Origin: an uncultured Lachnospiraceae bacterium
Lineage (GTDB): Bacteria > Bacillota > Clostridia > Lachnospirales > Lachnospiraceae
Direction: 5' to 3'
Length of the DNA: 32,276 nucleotides
Assembly: GCA_910578335.1 (NCBI GenBank)
Contig: CAJTPU010000022.1
Span: 27,989 to 60,264 of the forward strand
In this document: piece by piece, positions 20,128 through 25,563 of the stretch
How positions within the stretch are numbered: the stretch's first letter is position 1
Layout: each line of letters begins with the position of its first letter
The notes under the pieces: generated by a model
Seen by the model: only the letters and a program-made list of their open reading frames with translations
Told to the model about the DNA's origin: nothing
The model's database searches: none
Translations under genes and position numbers: made by a program

Positions 20128-20350
20128 ACCGTTAAGTGAAGAGGCATTAAAGTACATTATTGGCAGGCTGGTTGACAATGCCAACGATGCCGTAGCCGAG
20201 AGCGAAAAAGACAGGTCGGATATGTTTAGTCAGGGGCGCCGGTTAGCTTATTATGAAATGCTTGACATTCTGAAATCAGAGCTGGATGTCCGTGAGCAGG
20301 ATTTAAAAGAGCTGGGGCTTGATATTGATTTGGAGCATAAAATTGCATAA
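20120..20350 (+). CDS. Small head-module protein, 76 aa
   Basis: AAAGGGGTG precedes ATG 20120, which overlaps the minor capsid gene by 8 nt. Reads MSKPLSEEALKYIIGRLVDN, then ANDAVAESEKDRSDMFSQGR, then RLAYYEMLDILKSELD. It is helical and acidic, resembling small proteins encoded between minor capsid and scaffold genes in Clostridia phages; no known function. It is followed by a 426-nt gene-free region full of RNA-like structure. Confidence 0.7.
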   Translation: MSKPLSEEALKYIIGRLVDNANDAVAESEKDRSDMFSQGRRLAYYEMLDILKSELDVREQDLKELGLDIDLEHKIA

Positions 20351-20377
20351 GCAGTAAAAATACTATCAATAAAAAGT

Positions 20378-20550
20378 GCTTTACCCGGATAATTATGTGA
20401 GGTGGTAAATTTCGTAGCGACCACACGCCGCTGGTACGACAGGGGAAACCCGAGAGATGCAGGAGGAGGCTACGCCTGCCATGTAGTTATCCGGTTTAGC
20501 AGATAGAGAATGTTGTACCACCTTGTCAAAAATGGCAGGGTGGTATTTTT
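20378..20550 (+). ncRNA. Candidate structured RNA with its own terminator
   Basis: A closing stem, GCT + CCGGATAA (20378-20392) with TTATCCGG + AGC (20487-20500), encloses GTGGT/ACCAC (20402-20406 with 20420-20424; ACCA can also pair with TGGT at 20432-20435), a GGG-GAAA-CCC tetraloop hairpin (20442-20451) and GCAGG/CCTGC (20459-20463 with 20475-20479) whose loop carries AGGAGG. Then TACCACCTTG and CAGGGTGGTA (20516-20545) form a 10-bp stem followed by TTTTT, an intrinsic terminator. No credible gene crosses it. I do not recognise the family. Confidence 0.6.
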
Positions 20551-20560
20551 ATACAATAAG

Positions 20561-20643
20561 CGTTTTGTTGCACTGGTGCAACGGAACAATAAGAAGATAT
20601 AACAAAAGCGGTAATCAGGACGCCTTTTTTAGGCGTTCTTTTT
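20561..20643 (+). ncRNA. Second terminated RNA structure
   Basis: GTTGCAC-TG-GTGCAAC (20567-20582), perfect 7-bp stem. TTTTGTT (20563-20569) can instead pair with AACAAAA (20601-20607), giving mutually exclusive folds. Then GGACGCC (20618-20624) with GGCGTTC (20632-20638) and TTTTT is an intrinsic terminator. A frame over this region (20523-20762) has no ribosome site and is rejected. Confidence 0.5.
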
Positions 20644-20691
20644 ATATGCCCGAAGGCAGGGGACTTCCCGCGGAAATACCCCAAAACTACA

Positions 20692-20759
20692 CGGAGACAC
20701 CGGAGCAGCAACTGGAACAGGGAGACACCCTTAAAACTGATTCTATGGTGAGACACACC
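20692..20759 (+). repeat. Three AGACA-loop hairpins, 28-nt period, in the scaffold leader
   Basis: CGG-AGACA-CCG (20692-20702), GGG-AGACA-CCC (20720-20730) and GGTG-AGACA-CACC (20747-20759). The loops begin at 20695, 20723 and 20751, exactly 28 nt apart. Stems differ but each is self-complementary, and each unit is followed by an AACTG element. The last unit ends 8 nt before the GGAGGAG of the scaffold gene, suggesting control of its translation. Confidence 0.6.
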
Positions 20760-20776
20760 TAAAACTGGAGGAGAAT

Positions 20777-21412
20777 ATGAAATACAGACTTGTAAGGAAA
20801 CTGTTCAGCCCTGACGGGACGCAGGGCGGGCAAGGAGAAGGAAACCAGTCCCAGACGCAACAGAACGGCAATACACAGCAAAGCCAGCAGGGAAGCAGCC
20901 AGCAGAACCAGCCGCCTGCATTTGACTATGCAAAGCTGGCGGACATTGTGGCGGGGAAGCAGACAGTTGCAGAGGATACCGTGCTCAAGAATTACTTCCG
21001 CAATCAGGGAATGACAGAGGAGGAAATGAAGCAGGCAATAGCGGTATTCAAGCAGCAGAAAGCAGCATCGCAGCCAGACGTAAAGGAAATACAGGAACAG
21101 CTTGCAAAAGCGCAGGCAGAATCCCAGCGTGCAGCCATTGAAAATGCAGCAATCATGGAAGCAGTTGGAATGGGGCTGGACGCGAAGACAATCCCGTATA
21201 TCCTGAAAATGGCGGACCTGTCAAATGCCGTTGGGCAGGACGGAAAAACAAATCAGGAGAACATCAAAAATGCTATCAACAAGGTGCTGGAGGACGTGCC
21301 GCAGTTAAAGCCGGCAGCAGCGGAAAACAAAGGCTTCCATCTCGGAGGCGGTGGCGCACAGCAGAACACAGCAAACGAAGAAGCCCTGAAAGCGGCATTC
21401 GGGCTGACTTAG
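20777..21412 (+). CDS. Capsid scaffold protein, 211 aa
   Basis: GGAGGAG precedes ATG 20777. After a Gln/Gly/Asn-rich linker (residues 14-47) comes FDYAKLADIVAGKQTVAEDT, then VLKNYFRNQGMTEEEMKQAI, a segment typical of Firmicutes scaffolds, then a long charged coiled coil (KEIQEQLAKAQAESQRAAIE) and a C-terminal EEALKAAFGL that probably binds the capsid shell. It lies directly before the major capsid gene. The 5-prime leader with three AGACA hairpins suggests special translational control. Confidence 0.8.
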   Translation: MKYRLVRKLFSPDGTQGGQGEGNQSQTQQNGNTQQSQQGSSQQNQPPAFDYAKLADIVAGKQTVAEDTVLKNYFRNQGMTEEEMKQAIAVFKQQKAASQPDVKEIQEQLAKAQAESQRAAIENAAIMEAVGMGLDAKTIPYILKMADLSNAVGQDGKTNQENIKNAINKVLEDVPQLKPAAAENKGFHLGGGGAQQNTANEEALKAAFGLT

Positions 21413-21432
21413 CAAAGCAAGGAGGAGAATAA

Positions 21433-22365
21433 ATGTCAGTATATGATTACGCAGAACAGTTCACGGGACTGTTACAGAAGAAGTACGAAAAGGAGCTCTG
21501 CTCCGACGCGCTGACAAAAAGCAACCAGCAGGTTACATTTATAAATGCGCAGACAATCAAGCTACCCAGATTGACAGTATCCGGATATAAGGACCATACA
21601 AGGACTCCCGGATTTAACAGTGGAACAATATCTAATGACTGGGAACCGCACAAACTGGAGCATGACCGAGATATTGAGTTTTTTGTTGACCCAATGGATA
21701 TTGATGAGACAAATCTTATCCTGTCCGTAGCAAATATCCAGAATACTTTTGAGACAGAACAGGCAATCCCTGAAAAGGACAGCTACCGCTTTTCCAAACT
21801 GCACGCGGAGCTGGAAAAACTTTCCGGCAGGATTGATACCACTGCAATCAGCACCTCCGTATTTTTGGATGTGTTCGATGAGGAAATGTCACGCATGGAC
21901 GAAGCAGGCGTGCCGGAAGAGGGACGTATCATTTACGTTACCCCGACCGTAAACAAGATACTGAAGGCTGCAGAGGGCATATCAAGGAGTATTGTCGTCA
22001 ATACAGCATCTGCCATTAACCGCATGGTGCATTCGCTTGATGACGTCACCATTAAGATGGTGCCTGCGGCACGTATGAAGACAAAATATGATTTTACGGA
22101 TGGCTGTGTTTCGGCTGCTGACGCGGGGCAGATTAACTTTATACTGATTCACCCGTCCTGTGTGGTGTGCAGGGACAAATATTCTTACATCAAATTGTTT
22201 ACGCCCGGCACGGATTCACGGACGGCGGATGGCTACCTGTACCAGAACCGCTGCTTCGGGGACCTTTTCTTGTTGGAGAAGAAAGTAAGCGGCTGTGCCA
22301 TGAATATAACGCCGGCCGCAGTCACGCCAAACGCTGACGCGAGCGACAGCCAGAAGGGAGAGTAA
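21433..22365 (+). CDS. Major capsid protein, 310 aa
   Basis: Follows the scaffold gene with an AAGGAGGAG site. N-terminal VYDYAEQFTGLLQKKYEKEL, then INAQTIKLPRLTVSGYKDHT, WEPHKLEHDRDIEFFVDPMD and IDETNLILSVANIQNTFETE are characteristic of HK97-fold capsid proteins of Clostridia phages that have no long cleaved delta domain. IIYVTPTVNKILKAAEG and a late IHPSCVVCRDKYSYIKLFTP match the P-domain. Length near 310 residues is usual for the class with a separate scaffold protein. Confidence 0.88.
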   Translation: MSVYDYAEQFTGLLQKKYEKELCSDALTKSNQQVTFINAQTIKLPRLTVSGYKDHTRTPGFNSGTISNDWEPHKLEHDRDIEFFVDPMDIDETNLILSVANIQNTFETEQAIPEKDSYRFSKLHAELEKLSGRIDTTAISTSVFLDVFDEEMSRMDEAGVPEEGRIIYVTPTVNKILKAAEGISRSIVVNTASAINRMVHSLDDVTIKMVPAARMKTKYDFTDGCVSAADAGQINFILIHPSCVVCRDKYSYIKLFTPGTDSRTADGYLYQNRCFGDLFLLEKKVSGCAMNITPAAVTPNADASDSQKGE

Positions 22366-22370
22366 TAAAA

Positions 22371-22733
22371 ATGAAAGCAACCAAAGGAAACAAGACCTAT
22401 ACTATCACGGAACAGGAAAAGAAGAGGTATCATGAAGCCGGCTATGACATACAGTCGGATTCCGGAGAGATAATTGCTTATGGGCGAGGAAAGACTGTGC
22501 CGGTGGAGAAGTATGAGGAGCTGGAATCCCGTTACAAGGAGCTGGAGAAGCAGTTGGAAGCGTGCCGTAACAGCACGATAACCGGACAGGATTCCGGCAG
22601 CAGGGATATCAATAAGATGTCAGTAGAAGAGCTTATGGCGTATGCGGCAGAACAACAGATTGATATTGGAAAATCCACTTCACGGGATGGGATTTTAGAG
22701 AAAATTAAAGTAGCTTCAAAACAGGGTAGTTGA
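22371..22733 (+). CDS. Head accessory protein with HeH/LEM-like end, 120 aa
   Basis: Reads MKATKGNKTYTITEQEKKRY, then HEAGYDIQSDSGEIIAYGRG, then a coiled coil (EKYEELESRYKELEKQLEA). The C-terminal MSVEELMAYAAEQQIDIGKS, then TSRDGILEKIK is a HeH/LEM-type short helical domain. Genes of this design follow major capsid genes in many Firmicutes phages, perhaps as connector or capsid-associated factors. Exact role not known. Confidence 0.65.
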   Translation: MKATKGNKTYTITEQEKKRYHEAGYDIQSDSGEIIAYGRGKTVPVEKYEELESRYKELEKQLEACRNSTITGQDSGSRDINKMSVEELMAYAAEQQIDIGKSTSRDGILEKIKVASKQGS

Positions 22734-22734
22734 T

Positions 22735-23115
22735 ATGGTTTATGCAGATGAAGAGTACTATAAAAAAGAATACGGCGGCAGCGTGATACCTGATGAAGAG
22801 CTTGCAGGTGCTTTGAAAAAAGCGTCAAGGCATATAGATTCCCTGACCTTCGGCAGAATCGGAGGTCAGGGTTTTGACAACCTGACGCCTTTCCAGCAGG
22901 ATACCATAAGAGAAGTATGCTGTCTGCAGGCAGATTTTGAGCATGAAAATGCGGACTTGATTGACACCGTGCTGAAAAATTATGCCATAAACGGCGTATC
23001 CATGAGTTTCGGGGACAGTTGGAATGTCAAGGTGGAGAACGGCGTAGCAATCCGCAGGGAGGCATACAGCACGCTGTGCCGAACGGGTCTGTGTACAAGG
23101 AGGCTGTGTAGATGA
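22735..23115 (+). CDS. Head-tail connector (gp6-like), 126 aa
   Basis: Starts one base after the previous stop. Reads YADEEYYKKEYGGSVIPDEE, then LAGALKKASRHIDSLTFGRI, then FQQDTIREVCCLQADFEHEN. The YY...E...GG..IPxxxLxxxLxxASxxID...F.RI pattern is that of the gp6/SPP1 gp15-type connector (DNA-packaging adaptor) that docks under the portal. Its position between capsid and tail completion genes agrees. The last residues (TRRLCR) overlap the next ATG. Confidence 0.75.
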   Translation: MVYADEEYYKKEYGGSVIPDEELAGALKKASRHIDSLTFGRIGGQGFDNLTPFQQDTIREVCCLQADFEHENADLIDTVLKNYAINGVSMSFGDSWNVKVENGVAIRREAYSTLCRTGLCTRRLCR

Positions 23116-23450
23116 AATACCCTTGTTTGGTGGATAAAAAAATGTGTAAAACGCCTATCCATGCAGAGTTTGAAAGGGAAGGCTACAGCAATTATGGAAA
23201 GCCTTTGGAGAACATTTCTTTTGACGGGCTGTGCAATTATCAGGATAAGGCAAAAACGGTGCTGACGGCAGAAAAAAAACTGGTAGAGGTGGCGGGAAGC
23301 GCCTATATTCCGGAAGATGTATGCCCGGAGCTTCCAGTCATACCCGGTGGCAGCGTTACCATATTCGGCGTAAAGCGCCGGATTGCGGCAGGCAGGAAAG
23401 CAAGGAACCCAGACGGGAGCGTCAATTACTGTTTACTGGAGGTGGAATAG
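23112..23450 (+). CDS. Head-closure-like protein, 112 aa
   Basis: ATG overlaps the connector stop. Reads MKYPCLVDKKMCKTPIHAEF, then NISFDGLCNYQDKAKTVLTA, then GGSVTIFGVKRRIAAGRKAR. The small beta-barrel pattern and gene order (connector, closure, completion, terminator) fit the SPP1 gp16-like stopper that holds packaged DNA. Sequence evidence alone is modest; four cysteines near the start are unusual. Confidence 0.6.
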   Translation: MKYPCLVDKKMCKTPIHAEFEREGYSNYGKPLENISFDGLCNYQDKAKTVLTAEKKLVEVAGSAYIPEDVCPELPVIPGGSVTIFGVKRRIAAGRKARNPDGSVNYCLLEVE

Positions 23451-23896
23451 TGGCAAACAGGAATGTAACGTGCAAAGTTACACTGTACAAAAAGCAGGTC
23501 AGAAAACTTACAGACGCAATGGTGCCTGCATTAGTAGATACGGCGGAATTGCTTATGGAAGAAGTCAGGCGCGCAGACGTGATACCAAGAATGGACGGTC
23601 CCTTGGAAGATGAAAAGTTTTTTGTGGATAAAACAGAAGCAAAAAATGGAAAGGTAAGGCTAGTGCATGAAGGACCGTATGCGCGACGTCTGTATTTTCA
23701 TCCGGAATACCATTTTCATAAAGCACCATGGGCAGAAAGCATTAAGCGCAAGGATGGACGGGTGTCAAATGTAACACATGACGGAAGCCCAAATGCAAGG
23801 GGAAAGTGGTTTTCTGACTGGCTGTCAGGAGGAAAAAAGCAGAATTTTGCGCAGAAAACATTTAATTTATTTTATAAAATGAGGGCTGGCATATGA
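23450..23896 (+). CDS. Tail completion/minor capsid protein (gp10-like), 148 aa
   Basis: GTG 23450 shares its first base with the previous TAG and has GGAGGTGG just upstream. Reads MANRNVTCKVTLYKKQVRKL, then RADVIPRMDGPLEDEKFFVD, then GPYARRLYFHPEYHFHKAPW. The VIPRxTGxLExS...YAxxLYxHPEYxF pattern is that of minor capsid/HK97 gp10-type proteins that join head and tail. KWFxDWLSGGKKxxF near the end is also conserved. Confidence 0.75.
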   Translation: MANRNVTCKVTLYKKQVRKLTDAMVPALVDTAELLMEEVRRADVIPRMDGPLEDEKFFVDKTEAKNGKVRLVHEGPYARRLYFHPEYHFHKAPWAESIKRKDGRVSNVTHDGSPNARGKWFSDWLSGGKKQNFAQKTFNLFYKMRAGI

Positions 23897-24321
23897 TACT
23901 GACACTCCTAGACGTAGCGAACCACATCGGGACAATGGGCATCGCGGACAGAAGCCATGTATACTGTGGAAAAATGCAGGGAAATACGGAAAAGTGCATA
24001 GGCGTGTACAATCTCTCCGGTTCAAGGGATAAGCGTGAAACCATAGGCGGAGACAAAAACAGCTCCTACAGGGTAAAAACGGTCAGCCTGCTGGTGCACT
24101 GGAATAAAGATTCGGAACAGACGGAAATGACTGCCGATAGGCTGTATCAGGCTGTGGGGCATATCAGAGACACCAGCATGGGCAGAAAACGGGTGCTGTT
24201 TGTCAGGCTGCTTACGGATAACCCTGTAGATGTCGGTACGGACGATGACGGTATCTATGAAATGGTTATAGAAGCAGAATTTTATTATGAAAGACAGGAG
24301 GAAAAGGAAAATGAAGTATAA
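23893..24321 (+). CDS. Tail terminator/minor capsid protein, 142 aa
   Basis: ATGA overlap with the previous gene. Reads MILTLLDVANHIGTMGIADR, then YCGKMQGNTEKCIGVYNLSG, then RVKTVSLLVHWNKDSEQTEM. The layout (N-terminal helix, K...IGVY, then VSLLVHWxKxxxxTE) matches small minor capsid proteins that precede the tail-tube gene and likely cap the tail tube. Its end overlaps the tail-tube start by 11 nt. Confidence 0.7.
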   Translation: MILTLLDVANHIGTMGIADRSHVYCGKMQGNTEKCIGVYNLSGSRDKRETIGGDKNSSYRVKTVSLLVHWNKDSEQTEMTADRLYQAVGHIRDTSMGRKRVLFVRLLTDNPVDVGTDDDGIYEMVIEAEFYYERQEEKENEV

Positions 24322-24772
24322 TTTGCAGTTTTTTAGCGGCGAAGGCGTACATCCGGTGAACGCGATGACTTTTGGCGTCAATCCTAATGGCAGGACAGGC
24401 AATGAGTCCATTGTTGTTAAGGACGCGGAAAGCTTGAGCATAGCCATCGACAACAATATAGACGAATGGGACGCCATGGATGCCGGCGGCTGGAAACGTA
24501 GGCTGATGACAGCAAAGTCCATTACTATAAGCATGGGAGGGAAGCGTAACTATGGCGACCCCGGCAATGACTATGTGGCTTCTCTGTTTATGCAAAACGG
24601 GCAGGCGTGCAATTCTATTTTTACGGTTACGTTTCCCAATGGGGATAAACTTGTAATGCCGTGTGTTATCAGCGTGACAAGCCTTGGCGGGGAAGCAACG
24701 GCTACGGGCGCACTGGAATGGGAGGCACAATCAGACGGCATACCGTCCTACATCGAGGCAGAAACAGAATAA
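24311..24772 (+). CDS. Major tail (tube) protein, 153 aa
   Basis: ATG 24311 with AGGAGGAAAAGG upstream. Reads MKYNLQFFSGEGVHPVNAMT, then FGVNPNGRTGNESIVVKDAE, then DGIPSYIEAETE at the end. The beta-rich sequence and position before the tail chaperone pair identify the tube subunit. It carries the NLQFF N-terminal motif also found at the internal start in the minor capsid protein. A terminator directly follows, which would keep its transcript more abundant than those of downstream genes. Confidence 0.8.
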   Translation: MKYNLQFFSGEGVHPVNAMTFGVNPNGRTGNESIVVKDAESLSIAIDNNIDEWDAMDAGGWKRRLMTAKSITISMGGKRNYGDPGNDYVASLFMQNGQACNSIFTVTFPNGDKLVMPCVISVTSLGGEATATGALEWEAQSDGIPSYIEAETE

Positions 24773-24778
24773 ACGTAA

Positions 24779-24805
24779 GGGGGGCGGGAAAACCGCTCCC
24801 TTTTT
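24779..24805 (+). terminator. Intrinsic terminator after the tail-tube gene
   Basis: GGGGGCGG-GAAAA-CCGCTCCC stem followed by TTTTT. A second small hairpin, CCTGCA/TGCAGG (24814-24833), follows before the chaperone gene. Partial read-through must supply the tape measure and later genes unless a promoter is present here; none is evident. Confidence 0.75.
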
Positions 24806-24858
24806 AGTGGCAGCCTGCACAGGTAAATGCAGGTTTGAACATTATGAAGGAGAACCCT

Positions 24859-25197
24859 ATGGGACAGATTATAGATATTTCAGGCAAAATCACAAACGAG
24901 CTTCCGATGGTAAAAATCACGGATGAGCTGGTAGTGACTGTAAACAACAGGAAAAACGACATTATGAATATGCAGGCAATGATACTGGAGGAGCAGCGGA
25001 AGGCAGAGAAGGGCGACGGCACTTTCAATGAGATTGAAATGATAGGCAGGACTCTAGAAATGCTCGTGGGCAAAAAGATGGCAAAGGAAATCGAAAATAT
25101 GAACCTGCCTCTTCCTGACTACAAAACCGTTTATACGGCAGTCATGGCGGCAGCCACGGGCAGCAGCCTTGAGGACGCGGAGAAAGTGTTTCGCTGA
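24859..25197 (+). CDS. Tail assembly chaperone, G-type, 112 aa
   Basis: AAGGAGAA supports ATG 24859 over an ATG 24 nt earlier. Reads MGQIIDISGKITNELPMVKI, then TDELVVTVNNRKNDIMNMQA, then KKMAKEIENMNLPLPDYKTV. The small alpha-helical protein before a Gp15-like partner and the tape measure is the phage G-type chaperone that coats the tape measure during tail assembly. Its last codons GTG TTT CGC TGA overlap the T-type gene, which is in the +1 frame. Confidence 0.75.
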   Translation: MGQIIDISGKITNELPMVKITDELVVTVNNRKNDIMNMQAMILEEQRKAEKGDGTFNEIEMIGRTLEMLVGKKMAKEIENMNLPLPDYKTVYTAVMAAATGSSLEDAEKVFR

Positions 25198-25549
25198 GAA
25201 AAAGAGGACGGACGATTATTATGACCTGTATGAAGACTACGACCTGATAGAAGCCTCTTTTGCCGAACAGTACGGCATAAGGCTGCGGCGTGAAGATGAC
25301 ATGCCGTGGGGCGAGTTCTGCTCGCTGCTTTCCGGTCTTCTGCCGGATACCCCCCTTGGGAAGGTTGTCAGCATACGGGCGGAAAAAGACAGCAAGATAC
25401 TGAAAACCTTTACCAAGGAGCAGAAGAAAATACGGAGCGACTGGCAGCGCAGGAAAATGCAGAAGCTGAAAGAAGACCCTGCGGCATACAAGGCGTATGT
25501 GGATGACTTTCAGGCATTTTGCAAAAGCGCATTTGGCAAAAAGAAGTGA
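25169..25549 (+). CDS. Gp15-like tail chaperone, T part, probably made by frameshift
   Basis: The frame contains DYYDLYEDYDLIEASFAEQY, then EFCSLLSGLLPDTPLGKVVS, then IRAEKDSKILKTFTKEQKKI. The WxEFxxLLSGLxPDTPLGxxVxIRAExD block is the hallmark of bacteriophage Gp15 tail proteins. The only start candidate near the front is TTG 25169, without a ribosome site, inside the upstream gene. The two frames are +1 related and meet at TTT-CGC-TGA, where tRNA-Phe could slip from TTT to TTC. So the product is probably a G-T fusion made by +1 (or -2) frameshifting. Confidence 0.75.
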   Translation: MRTRRKCFAEKKRTDDYYDLYEDYDLIEASFAEQYGIRLRREDDMPWGEFCSLLSGLLPDTPLGKVVSIRAEKDSKILKTFTKEQKKIRSDWQRRKMQKLKEDPAAYKAYVDDFQAFCKSAFGKKK

Positions 25550-25563
25550 AGAGAGGTGGTACA

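Noticed and set aside
20378..20500. Hammerhead or twister ribozyme
   Set aside because: The CTGATGA...GAAA core of hammerheads and the twister consensus are not present; the GAAA here is a tetraloop.
20523..20762. 79-codon plus frame before the scaffold gene
   Set aside because: No ribosome site; runs through two terminator hairpins and the AGACA repeats, so RNA structure is the better explanation.
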